Source: Streptomyces sp. NBC_01255
GTDB taxonomy: Bacteria; Actinomycetota; Actinomycetes; Streptomycetales; Streptomycetaceae
Direction: 5' to 3'
NCBI RefSeq assembly: GCF_036226445.1
Contig: NZ_CP108474.1
Coordinates: forward strand, 124,001-188,000
DNA: 64,000 nt
Shown in pieces: positions 1 through 7,226 of the stretch (the stretch's first letter is position 1; every line of letters begins with the position of its first letter). The position numbers were made by a program, and so were the translations under genes. The notes beneath the pieces are model-generated. The model ran no database searches, was not told where the DNA came from, and saw only the letters and a program-made list of their open reading frames with translations.

Positions 1-1
1 G

Positions 2-1930
2 ACGCGGCACTTCGCCGCCACGCGGCGGCTCCACGGCGACTGGCGGCCCGCGCTCGACGGGCTGCGGCCCGAGATCGTACGGCTCTGGCAGGGCCTCACC
101 GACGACGAGCGGGCGGAGTTCCTCGGCCGCGACGCCACACCGTGGAACGTGCACCGGCACCGTATGGCGCCGTCCACGGCCGAGACGGTCGCCCGGGCCC
201 GTGCCGCCCGCAGGCTCCGGATCCACGCCGGCCGGGTCGCCTCCGCGGCGCCGGGGCAGGAGGGTGGTCTCGTCGTCTCCCTCGCCGACGGCCGCGAGAT
301 GCGCGTGGCCTGGGTGGTGGACTGTACGGGGCCGGGGCTGCGGGCCGACGGCGGCGGCGACCCGCTGTGGTGCGGTCTGCTGGCCGACGGCTTCGCCGTA
401 CCCGGGCCGCTCGGCATCGGCGTGTCCACCGACCGCGGCCGGCTGCTCGACTCCGGCGGACAGCCGGGGCGGCCGCTGTTCACCCTGGGGGCTTCCCGCC
501 GGGGCGAGTTGTGGGAGACGACCGCGATCCCCGAGATCCGTGCGCAGGCGAAGGAAGTCGCGGAGGCCGTACTCGCCCCGCTGACCCGCGCTCCCCGGTC
601 GGTACGCCGCCGGCCCACCGACCAGTTCGGGCTGCCGCTGTCCACGCACGCGGCGGCCGCGGCAGCCTTCCGGGGCGGACTCGGCCGGGTGGTCACCGTA
701 CGGGCGAAGGCGGCCGAGGCGTTCGCGCGCGCCACCGAGCTGGATCCCGGGTTCGCGCTCGGGCACGCCGCGCTCGCGCTGCTCGGGCACGAGTGCGGAG
801 CGGATGTCGATGTCGCCCGGGAGCTCGCGGACGCCCAGCGCAGCGTGCGGGAGCGCGGGGACGAGCGGGAACGGTCGTTCGTCGACGTCGTCACGCGCCG
901 CATCACGGAGCACGAAGCGCAGGGGGGCGGCGCGGGCAAGGGAGCGGGGGACGGTGACGCGGCGCTCGTCGACCACCTAGGCCGCTACCCCGCCGACGCG
1001 TTCGCGCTCGGCATCGCGGTCCCGACCATCGCCTTCTCCGGCGTCGCGGACCTCGACGGGACCCTGGCCCTGGGGCTGGTGGAGCGGACTGCGCCCGCCT
1101 ACGCGGGGCACTGGTTCCACACCTCGCTCCTCTCGTTCGTCCGGCAGGAGCAGGGGCGGATCGAGGAGGCCGGGGAGCTCGCCCGGGCGGCCCTCGCCGA
1201 GGAACCCGCCTCCGGCCACGCCGTGCACGCCCTCGCCCATGTCCACTACGAGTCCGGTGACCACCACGTCGGCCGGGACTGGCTCGACGGCTGGATCGGC
1301 GGTCACGGGCGGGGCGCCGTGCACCGAGCGCACTTCTCCTGGCATGTGGCGCTCCACGAACTGGCCCTCGACGACTCCGCGGCCGTCCGCCGCCGGTGGT
1401 TCGCCCAGCTGGCCCCGGGTCAGGTGAACGGGGTGCGGGCGCTCGTCGACTCCGGGTCGCTGCTGTGGCGGGCCCGGATGTCCCGGAACTGGACCGGCCG
1501 CGTGCCCGTCGACGGGGTGCTCGACGCGGTCGCCCGCGAACTCGTCGAGCGTCCCTCGACCGCGTTCACGGCGCTGCACAGTGCCGTGGCGCTCACCGCC
1601 GCGGGCGACCTCCCGGCGCTCCGCCGGCTGAGCACGCACGCGGCCGGCGCGGACCCGGTCCAGCGGGAGGTCATCGTCCCCCTGTGCGGCGCGCTGGAAG
1701 CGGTGCTGGAGGAGGAGTGGGCGACGGCGGTACGGGAGCTGCGCGGGCTGCTGCCCTCGCTGCGCCGGGTCGGAGGCAGTGCGGCGCAGCGCGAGGTCAT
1801 CGAGGAGACGCTGCTGTACGCGCTGGTCGAGGCGGGCCACAGCGACACCGCCCGCGACCTCCTCGAACAGCGCCTCGACCGGCGCGCGTCGCCGCTCGAC
1901 CGGCGCCGGCTGGCCGGGCTGAGCGCCTGA
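2..1930 (+). CDS. FAD/NAD(P)-binding protein fragment fused in frame to a TPR-type protein (5' partial)
   Basis: The frame is open from the window edge, so the start lies upstream. About the first 200 codons read as the C-terminal half of a COG4529-type FAD/NAD(P)-binding oxidoreductase: a WDVHRHR-like stretch (WNVHRHRMAP), a VVDCTGPG nucleotide-binding segment and the usual closing ETTAIPEIRAQ. From about nt 610 the sequence changes to what looks like the start of a separate tetratricopeptide protein (TDQFGLPLSTHA, then AEAFARATELDPGFALGHAALALLGHE). There is no stop, and no ATG or GTG start, at the join, so the two halves are read as one polypeptide. I infer an in-frame deletion that fused neighbouring genes; a native two-domain protein is the alternative. 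A hairpin follows the stop. Confidence 0.6.
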   Translation, partial: TRHFAATRRLHGDWRPALDGLRPEIVRLWQGLTDDERAEFLGRDATPWNVHRHRMAPSTAETVARARAARRLRIHAGRVASAAPGQEGGLVVSLADGREMRVAWVVDCTGPGLRADGGGDPLWCGLLADGFAVPGPLGIGVSTDRGRLLDSGGQPGRPLFTLGASRRGELWETTAIPEIRAQAKEVAEAVLAPLTRAPRSVRRRPTDQFGLPLSTHAAAAAAFRGGLGRVVTVRAKAAEAFARATELDPGFALGHAALALLGHECGADVDVARELADAQRSVRERGDERERSFVDVVTRRITEHEAQGGGAGKGAGDGDAALVDHLGRYPADAFALGIAVPTIAFSGVADLDGTLALGLVERTAPAYAGHWFHTSLLSFVRQEQGRIEEAGELARAALAEEPASGHAVHALAHVHYESGDHHVGRDWLDGWIGGHGRGAVHRAHFSWHVALHELALDDSAAVRRRWFAQLAPGQVNGVRALVDSGSLLWRARMSRNWTGRVPVDGVLDAVARELVERPSTAFTALHSAVALTAAGDLPALRRLSTHAAGADPVQREVIVPLCGALEAVLEEEWATAVRELRGLLPSLRRVGGSAAQREVIEETLLYALVEAGHSDTARDLLEQRLDRRASPLDRRRLAGLSA

Positions 1931-1967
1931 CCCGGAAGCCGCGGGCGCCGGGAAGGGACTGAACGTC

Positions 1968-2005
1968 GGAGGCGGGGCGGGGGCGTGTGCCCCTGCCCCG
2001 CCTCC
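1968..2005 (+). terminator. Rho-independent-like terminator hairpin
   Basis: The left arm GGAGGCGGGGCGGGGGC pairs with GCCCC-TGCCCCGCCTCC around a GTGT loop, 38 bases after the stop of the fused gene. It has no clear U tract, which is usual in Streptomyces. Confidence 0.7.
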
Positions 2006-2044
2006 GTGTTGCACCTGTACCCCCAGATGTAGTACTTCTTATAC

Positions 2045-2290
2045 ATGAGCGAGCAGGTACACAACAGGCTGGCGGTTGTACGGGCCGAGCGGAAGGTGTC
2101 GCGACAGGCACTGGCCGAGGCAGTGGGCGTCCACTACCAGACCATCGGCTACATCGAGCGCGGTCAGTACAACCCCAGCCTGGACCTGGCCCTGAAGGTG
2201 GCCCGGTTCTTCCGGCTGCCCGTGGAGGCGCTGTTCTCCCTGGAGCCGTTCCAGCCGCTCACCGACGAGGTCTACGGGAGGAAGCAGTGA
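2045..2290 (+). CDS. XRE-family helix-turn-helix regulator (81 aa)
   Basis: A minimal HTH_3/Cro-CI protein. The HTH runs over about residues 8-60 (RAERKVSRQALAEAVGVHYQTIGYIERGQYNPSLDLALKVARFF), followed by a short LPVEALFSLE tail typical of stand-alone YozG-like repressors. No Shine-Dalgarno is visible before the ATG, and TGTA/TACA half-sites flank the bases directly upstream of it, so the transcript may be leaderless and self-regulated. Its TGA overlaps the ATG of the next gene by one base, which indicates co-translation with the membrane protein. In such pairs the small regulator commonly controls its membrane partner; that role is inferred here. Confidence 0.85.
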   Translation: MSEQVHNRLAVVRAERKVSRQALAEAVGVHYQTIGYIERGQYNPSLDLALKVARFFRLPVEALFSLEPFQPLTDEVYGRKQ

Positions 2291-2814
2291 TGACCACGAC
2301 GCGCTACGACCGGCACATGTACGCCATGATGAACGACCGCCGGGCAGCGGCGGTGTACGCCACGGCCGGGCGCCGACGGCTGCTGGTGGGGACCCACTTC
2401 GCCCTCACCACCGTCGGGGTGGGCTCCTATATCGGCGCGGTCTTCGGTTCCGGGTTCGGCTCGGTCGCCGCGGTCGCCATCGTGCTGCTGCCGTGGGTGC
2501 TGCTCACGGGCATGCTGAACGGCGCCACGCACGGCCTGCTCGAACTGCGAGGTCGGATGCTGGACGAGCGGCAACTCGTGGAGCGCGACCGGGTGCGGGC
2601 CCTGGCCCACCGAATCACCCTGTGGCTGCTCGTGGCCGCCGCGTTCGGCGCGGGCACCTACAGCGTCCTGACGGACGCGCCGCTCCAGGCGGCCGTGACC
2701 CCGGTCCTCATCGGCGTCCTCGCGGCGCACTGGATGATGCCGCTGTGGGTGGCGGGCCTGCGGGTCCAGGACGATCTCGGGGACGTGGACGACGAGTTCG
2801 GCGGCGCGTCCTGA
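2290..2814 (+). CDS. Small integral membrane protein paired with the XRE regulator
   Basis: A 174-aa protein with about four hydrophobic segments: around residues 35-52 and 58-75, a pair around 102-120 and 130-150, with a basic/acidic cytoplasmic stretch between (ELRGRMLDERQLVERDRVRALAHR). The C-terminus is acidic (DDLGDVDDEFGG). The start follows from the one-base TGATG overlap with the upstream regulator, whose last codons supply a GGGAGGAAG ribosome site. No enzyme motif was recognised. It is probably the physiological partner or target of the XRE protein, but its function is unknown. Confidence 0.75.
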   Translation: MTTTRYDRHMYAMMNDRRAAAVYATAGRRRLLVGTHFALTTVGVGSYIGAVFGSGFGSVAAVAIVLLPWVLLTGMLNGATHGLLELRGRMLDERQLVERDRVRALAHRITLWLLVAAAFGAGTYSVLTDAPLQAAVTPVLIGVLAAHWMMPLWVAGLRVQDDLGDVDDEFGGAS

Positions 2815-2825
2815 CGAGTCCTGCG

Positions 2826-2855
2826 GCCCCGCTGAGGCCACGCTCTCAGCGGGGC
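2826..2855. terminator. Bidirectional terminator between convergent genes
   Basis: A perfect 11-bp stem (GCCCCGCTGAG / CTCAGCGGGGC) with an 8-base loop sits between the + strand membrane protein and the - strand VOC gene and overlaps the VOC stop codon. Confidence 0.75.
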
Positions 2856-3580
2856 GTCAGCACGGAGAATTCGTTGCCGTCGGGATCGGCCATCGTCACC
2901 CGCCCGGTCTCGTCCTTCTCCGTGTCGGCGAAGGTCGCTCCGAGGGAGACGAGGCGGTCGATCTCCGCCTGCTGATCCGTATTGGGCGGCGGAGCGAGCT
3001 CGAAGCGGAGTCGGGTCCTCCCGTCCCTCGGGTTCAGCGGCGGACCGCCCCAGGTGACCTTCGGTCCGCCGTGCGGCGAGCGGATCGCGGTCTCCTCGTC
3101 CTGGTCCCAGACCAGGGGCCAGCCCAGCGCCTCGCTCCAGAAGTACCCGACGGCCTGCGAACCGTCGCACGCGAGCGCCCCGATGAATCCGCAGTCGGCC
3201 AGGAAGTTGTTGCCCGGCTCGATCACGCAGAACTCGTTGCCTTCGGGGTCGGCGAGCACCACGTGCCCGTCGTCCGGGGTCTGGCCGACGTCGATGTGGC
3301 GTGCGCCGAGCGCGAGCGCCCTCGCCACGACCTCCCGCTGGTCGTCGAGTGACGTGCTCGTCAGGTCGAAGTGCAGCGGGTTCTGGACCGTCTTCTTCTC
3401 CTGGGTGGGGAGGAAACGGAGCCGGAACCCGGTGTCGTCGCTCGGGAGGAGCACGATGCCGCTGTCGGCGTCGCCGCCGGATGCGTCGCTCATCTCCCAG
3501 CCCAGGACTCCGGCCCAGAAGCGGGCGAGAAGGGACGGGTCGTTCGCGTCGAAGCTCAGCGCGTGGAGGTGGGACGTCAT
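2846..3580 (-). CDS. Two-domain VOC (glyoxalase/bleomycin resistance-like) protein
   Basis: A 244-aa protein made of two tandem VOC modules. The N-terminal module begins HALSFDANDPSLLARFWAGVLGW and ends ADPEGNEFCVIEPG; the C-terminal one runs from ACDGSQAVGYFWSEALGWPL to MADPDGNEFSVLTPR. The paired DPEGNEF/DPDGNEF ends are the hallmark of the Glyoxalase_6 group common in Streptomyces. Members are usually uncharacterised and may bind small molecules or metals; no substrate can be assigned. The gene is convergent with the membrane protein gene and shares its terminator. Confidence 0.85.
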   Translation of the reverse strand: MTSHLHALSFDANDPSLLARFWAGVLGWEMSDASGGDADSGIVLLPSDDTGFRLRFLPTQEKKTVQNPLHFDLTSTSLDDQREVVARALALGARHIDVGQTPDDGHVVLADPEGNEFCVIEPGNNFLADCGFIGALACDGSQAVGYFWSEALGWPLVWDQDEETAIRSPHGGPKVTWGGPPLNPRDGRTRLRFELAPPPNTDQQAEIDRLVSLGATFADTEKDETGRVTMADPDGNEFSVLTPR

Positions 3581-3612
3581 CCCCCGGACACTGCCCGAAG
3601 GGCGCCGGCCGA

Positions 3613-4254
3613 TCAACCCGTTTTCTCGGCTCGCTGTCGCACGCTCGCGAGGAGGTCGTCGAGGGGGGCCGGTACCTGTCCGGGGCCCAGGGCCTCGACG
3701 AGGAGGGTGCCGTAGCGGATCTTGCGGCCCTTCTTCGTACCGAGGAAGCGCCGCAGTTGCAGATGCCGGGGGCGGCCGTGCTGCGCGGGCTGGTGCAGGA
3801 AGGTCTGCCAGGGGCGGAGGTCGCCCTCGGTCCGGACGATCTCCTCGACCCTCTCCGTGCCCATTGCGCGGATGAGTTCGTCCTCCAGGTCCGCCGCACA
3901 CACGAAGACGTCCCGCGCCGACGCCCCTGCCCGCGCCAGGCCCCTGTCGTAGAAGGGCCGCTCGCGCTCGTCGCACAGCCCCACCAGGCGCAGGCCGAGG
4001 CCGGGCGGGCCGAGGAGGGCGGCGTAGCGGCCGATGTTCATCGCCCCGCCCATCGACACCACGCACACGCCCTCCGCCGCGAGGTCCCGGCCACGGCGCG
4101 CGGCCAGGGCCTCGACGGCGGCGAGGTCGCTCAGCCCTTCCAGCAGCACCGCCGTCCGTACGTCCAGTCGCACGGCCAGCTCGCGCGCCGGCTCGCCGGG
4201 GCCGCCGCTCGCCCAGGCACCGACCGCTTCTCGGAACGCGTCCATCTCTTGCAT
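3613..4254 (-). CDS. TOPRIM-domain (OLD-like) protein
   Basis: A 213-aa protein with an early TOPRIM signature: VLLEGLSDLAAVEALAARRG (conserved Glu), then VVSMGGAMNIGRYAALLG and LVGLCDERE, which would supply the acidic metal ligands. The domain matches the TOPRIM of OLD-family ATP-dependent nucleases, but the ATPase half is missing, so this is a stand-alone TOPRIM protein as often annotated in Streptomyces. The C-terminal half (LEDELIRAMGTERVEEIV, HLQLRRFLGTKKGRKIRYG) resembles the accessory part of that family. The ATG at 4254 was chosen; an in-frame ATG nine bases later is possible. Its role is unknown. Confidence 0.75.
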   Translation of the reverse strand: MQEMDAFREAVGAWASGGPGEPARELAVRLDVRTAVLLEGLSDLAAVEALAARRGRDLAAEGVCVVSMGGAMNIGRYAALLGPPGLGLRLVGLCDERERPFYDRGLARAGASARDVFVCAADLEDELIRAMGTERVEEIVRTEGDLRPWQTFLHQPAQHGRPRHLQLRRFLGTKKGRKIRYGTLLVEALGPGQVPAPLDDLLASVRQRAEKTG

Positions 4255-4334
4255 GGGGCGAGTCTGTACCTCCCCCGACGGCACGGCACGGGATTTTCGC
4301 CGGCCGTGGCGATCAAGAGGTGGCACTCCGGGGG

Positions 4335-5567
4335 TCATGACGGCAGAGGGACGGCGGCGGAGAGCACGGTGCCTTCGCCGGGGGTCGATTCGACGGCGAG
4401 GGTGCCGCCGAGCTGCCGCACGCGGGCGCGCATTGCGGGCAGGCCGTGGCCGCGTACGCCGCCCGGACTGTCGGTGGGCCGCTCGGTGGGGGTGAAGCCG
4501 CGGCCGTCGTCGGCGACGTCCAGGACGACGTGGTCGTCGAGGTACGTCAGGGTGAGGGCCGCGGCGGTGGCGTCGGCGTGTTCGCGGATGTTGGCGAGAG
4601 CGCCCTGGGCGATGCGCAGCAGCGCGGACTGTACGCGTTCCGGGAGGGGCGTGGCGGGGGCGCCGTCCTGGTGGAAGCGGACCTGGAGGCTGTCGGAGGT
4701 CTCCCGGTCGGCGAGGGTGCGCAGCGCGTCCTCGAGGCCGCCGCCGTCGGCGAGGTCGGCGGGGGCGAGGTCCTGGACGAAGCGGCGGGCCTCGGTCAGG
4801 TTGTGTTCGGCGATGGAGGCGGCGGTACGGACGTGCCGCCGGGCGGCCACGGGGTCGGTGTCCCAGAGCCGGTCGGCGGCCTGGAGGAGCATCTGCTGGC
4901 TGGACAGGCCCTGCGCGACGGTGTCGTGGATCTCCATGGAAATCCGCTGGCGCTCGGCGAGGGTGCCCTCGCGGCGCTCGGTCGCGGCGAGTTCCCGGCG
5001 GGTGCGGACGAGGTCGGTGATGACGGTCCGCAGCCGGTCGGCCTGTCGCTGGGCGTAGATGAACATCGCCGTGGCGACGGCGGCGATGGCCGGCGGTGAG
5101 AACAGCAGGTTGGGGTCGAAGCCGAAGCGCAGCCGCAGTTTGACCTGTGCGGCTACGACGGCGGCGGTCAGCAGCGCGACGAGGATGACCGCCGGCCGGG
5201 TGCGCAGGGAGCGCAGGCCGGTGTAGAAGAGCGGCACCGCGCAGTAGCCGAAGCTCGGCGCCAGCACCACCAGCGTGAGCCAGGTGCCGATCACGGCGGT
5301 CAGCCAGAGCACGGCGGCGGCGGTAAGGGCGCCGGAGGTGGCGGACCGCTGGGGTCCCAGGACCGGGCCCAGGACGTAGAGCAGGGCGAGGACGACCGCG
5401 AGGACGATCACCCAGGGGGTGGCGGGCGCGCCGGGGTGGACGATCAGGTAGCGGGTCAGTGACGAGCAGAGGAGGACGAAGAAGGCCACGTGCATCACGG
5501 TCGCGAGCCAACCCGCGTCGGGGTCGGCCGCCTCCTCGCCGAGGGGTGACCGTTCGTTCGTCCGCAC
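4335..5567 (-). CDS. NarL-class sensor histidine kinase without adjacent response regulator
   Basis: A 410-aa kinase. The N-terminal half carries about five membrane segments (residues about 20-165). A linker follows, then a HisKA_3 dimerisation region with the phosphoacceptor in ISMEIHDTVAQGLSSQQML (His214 from the GTG start), then a HATPase_c domain with an N box (ANIREHADA) and G boxes (DVADDGRGF, GHGLPAMRARV). The GTG at 5567 was chosen because the frame upstream is not kinase-like. NarL-type kinases normally sit beside a LuxR-type response regulator, but the next gene is a TOPRIM protein, so this kinase is an orphan here. It is divergent from an HbpS-like secreted protein, which recalls the HbpS-SenS pair of S. 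reticuli; the functional link is inferred. Confidence 0.9.
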   Translation of the reverse strand: MRTNERSPLGEEAADPDAGWLATVMHVAFFVLLCSSLTRYLIVHPGAPATPWVIVLAVVLALLYVLGPVLGPQRSATSGALTAAAVLWLTAVIGTWLTLVVLAPSFGYCAVPLFYTGLRSLRTRPAVILVALLTAAVVAAQVKLRLRFGFDPNLLFSPPAIAAVATAMFIYAQRQADRLRTVITDLVRTRRELAATERREGTLAERQRISMEIHDTVAQGLSSQQMLLQAADRLWDTDPVAARRHVRTAASIAEHNLTEARRFVQDLAPADLADGGGLEDALRTLADRETSDSLQVRFHQDGAPATPLPERVQSALLRIAQGALANIREHADATAAALTLTYLDDHVVLDVADDGRGFTPTERPTDSPGGVRGHGLPAMRARVRQLGGTLAVESTPGEGTVLSAAVPLPS

Positions 5568-5613
5568 TGCTTCGCTCCTCGCCGCCGACCGCTTCTCCCG
5601 AGGCCAGGCTATC

Positions 5614-5630
5614 CGGAATGATCTATTCCG
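5614..5630. promoter_or_regulatory. Inverted repeat CGGAAT-N5-ATTCCG
   Basis: A perfect 6-bp-arm inverted repeat with a 5-base spacer in the divergent kinase/HbpS-like intergenic region, two bases before a second, perfect palindrome. It is a candidate operator; no cognate regulator is visible nearby. Confidence 0.45.
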
Positions 5631-5632
5631 TA

Positions 5633-5648
5633 TCAACCGATCGGTTGA
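5633..5648. promoter_or_regulatory. Perfect 16-bp palindrome (TCAACCGATCGGTTGA)
   Basis: A fully symmetrical 16-bp site in the gap between the histidine kinase (start 5567) and the HbpS-like gene (start 5795). The form resembles TetR-family operators. It is likely to control one or both divergent genes. Confidence 0.5.
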
Positions 5649-5794
5649 CCCCCGGGTCCTCCGCAGGGGGCGCCGGAGGCAGCCCGTAAGCCGACCGTCC
5701 ACGGCCCGGGGCGGCACCAGGATGGAGTGCAGAGCGGGAACGCAGAGAGCTTCCCGAAGCCCCTCAGAGGGCGCATCCCAAGGAGCTGACGACC

Positions 5795-6349
5795 GTGAAG
5801 AAGCTGTCCCTGCGCACCCGTGTCCTGACCGGTACCCTCGCCGCCGCCGCGCTGGCCGCCGGCACGTTCGGCGCGGTCTCCGCCAACGCCGCCACCCCGG
5901 CCGCCGCCCCCGCCGCGGTCACGGCCGACGCGAAGAACAAGAACACGACGGAGTCGACGCACCTGACGATCGCGGCCGCGACGAAGGCCGCGCAGGCCAC
6001 CCTTGACGCCGCCGAGAAGGAGAACCAGCGCGTCTCCGTCGCCGTCGTCGACCGCAACGGCAACACCCTCGTCACCCTCCGCGGCGACGGCGCCGGCCCC
6101 CAGTCCTACGAGTCCGCCGTGAAGAAGGCGTACACCGCCGTCTCCTGGAACGCCCCCACCTCCGAGCTCGCCAAGCGCCTGACGAACGCGCCCACGCTCA
6201 AGGACATCCCCGGCACCCTCTTCCTCGGCGGCGGCGCCCCCGTCACCGCCAAGGGCGCACCCATCGCAGGCATCGGCGTCGCCGGCGCCCCCTCCGGCGA
6301 CCTCGACGAGAAGTTCGCCCAGGCCGGCGTCGCCAGCCTCGGCAAGTAG
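5795..6349 (+). CDS. HbpS/GlcG-family secreted (heme-binding type) protein
   Basis: A 184-aa protein with a Sec/Tat-type signal peptide (MKKLSLRTRVLTGT, hydrophobic stretch, cleavage likely after VSANA) followed by a single Haem_degrading/GlcG domain (LTIAAATKAAQATLDAAEKENQRVSVAVVDRNGNTLVTLRGDGAGPQSYESAVKKAYTAVSW, then PGTLFLGGGAPV and IAGIGVAGAPSGDLDE). The family includes HbpS, an extracytoplasmic heme-binding oligomer that modulates the sensor kinase SenS. The GTG start has an AAGGAG site nine bases upstream. The gene is divergent from a membrane-bound NarL-class kinase. Heme binding is not shown by sequence alone. Confidence 0.88.
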   Translation: MKKLSLRTRVLTGTLAAAALAAGTFGAVSANAATPAAAPAAVTADAKNKNTTESTHLTIAAATKAAQATLDAAEKENQRVSVAVVDRNGNTLVTLRGDGAGPQSYESAVKKAYTAVSWNAPTSELAKRLTNAPTLKDIPGTLFLGGGAPVTAKGAPIAGIGVAGAPSGDLDEKFAQAGVASLGK

Positions 6350-6364
6350 CACCCCTCTCTGACT

Positions 6365-6401
6365 CCGGCGGCATCCGGTCCCCCCGTCCGGGTGCCGCCG
6401 G
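6365..6401 (+). terminator. Terminator after the HbpS-like gene
   Basis: A stem of CCGGCGGCATCCGG with CCGGGTGCCGCCGG (one G:T pair), followed by a short T-containing stretch. Confidence 0.65.
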
Positions 6402-6430
6402 CCTTATTCGTACCGGCATGGAGGAACGAG

Positions 6431-7024
6431 ATGGACGACCGCAACCGCCGCCTGCTGACGGCCGCCCGCCGGGGCGACGCCGGTGAGGTCCGCGCCGCCC
6501 TGGACGCCGGGGCGCGGGTGGAGGCCCGTGACGAGGAGCTGCGCTCCCCGCTGCTCCTCGCCGCGCTCGGCAGTCATGTCGAGGCGGCCCGTGTGCTGGT
6601 CGCGGCCGGGGCCGATCCGAACGCCCAGGACCGCCGCCACGACAGCGCGTGGCTCGTCACCGGCGTGACCGGGAGCGTCCCGATGATGCGCGCGCTCCTG
6701 CCCGCGGGCCCGGATCTGGCGCTGCGCAACCGCTTCGGCGGGATCTCCCTGATCCCGGCGAGCGAACGCGGTCACGTCGCCTACGTCCGCGCGGTACTGC
6801 GGGAGACCGAGATCGCCGTCGACCACGTCAACGACCTCGGCTGGACGGCCCTCCTCGAAGCCGTGATCCTCGGCGACGGCGGTCGCCCGCACCAGGAGGT
6901 CGTCGCACTCCTCCTCGCCGCCGGCGCCGACCCGGAACTCGCGGACGCCGACGGCGTCACAGCCCTGCGGCACGCGCGACGCCGCGGCTTCGACGCGCTC
7001 GCGGCCCTGCTCGCCGACGCCTGA
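6431..7024 (+). CDS. Ankyrin-repeat protein
   Basis: A 197-aa protein with about five ankyrin repeats: RRLLTAARRGDAGEVRAALDAGARVEARD, RSPLLLAALGSHVEAARVLVAAGADPNAQD, a diverged central pair, then LGWTALLEAVILG...VVALLLAAGADPELADADGVTALRHARRRGFDALAALLA. No signal peptide is present, so it is a cytoplasmic protein-binding scaffold. The ATG at 6431 has a strong GGAGGAACG ribosome site. It is unrelated to the steroid cluster that starts 200 bp downstream. Confidence 0.9.
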   Translation: MDDRNRRLLTAARRGDAGEVRAALDAGARVEARDEELRSPLLLAALGSHVEAARVLVAAGADPNAQDRRHDSAWLVTGVTGSVPMMRALLPAGPDLALRNRFGGISLIPASERGHVAYVRAVLRETEIAVDHVNDLGWTALLEAVILGDGGRPHQEVVALLLAAGADPELADADGVTALRHARRRGFDALAALLADA

Positions 7025-7102
7025 CATCCGCCGGCGCCTCGCCGTCGCCTCACGTGCCGCGCAAGGCCTCGGCGGGCGCCGGACGGAAGATCGTCCGGCA
7101 CC

Positions 7103-7119
7103 TTCCCGGTGAGCGGGAA
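7103..7119. promoter_or_regulatory. Putative operator TTCCCG-GTGAG-CGGGAA before fadD3
   Basis: A perfect inverted repeat with 6-bp arms and a 5-base spacer, 107 bp before the fadD3 start. The same 17-mer occurs unchanged at 26418-26434 before hsaE, and variants lie before hsaA1 (18280) and in the hsaA2/iclR gap (19632). This recurrence within one pathway marks it as a regulator-binding site. The IclR protein at 19724 is the prime candidate; KstR2 boxes look different. Confidence 0.6.
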
Positions 7120-7226
7120 CTGGCTCCTGCGCCGGGCCGCCCATCCCTGCCAGGCTCCGGACCGCTGTGGTTCCGGGCCCGCGACCCCCACGAGGGGCCG
7201 GGCGGCAGGGGAGGACGTGACGGATC

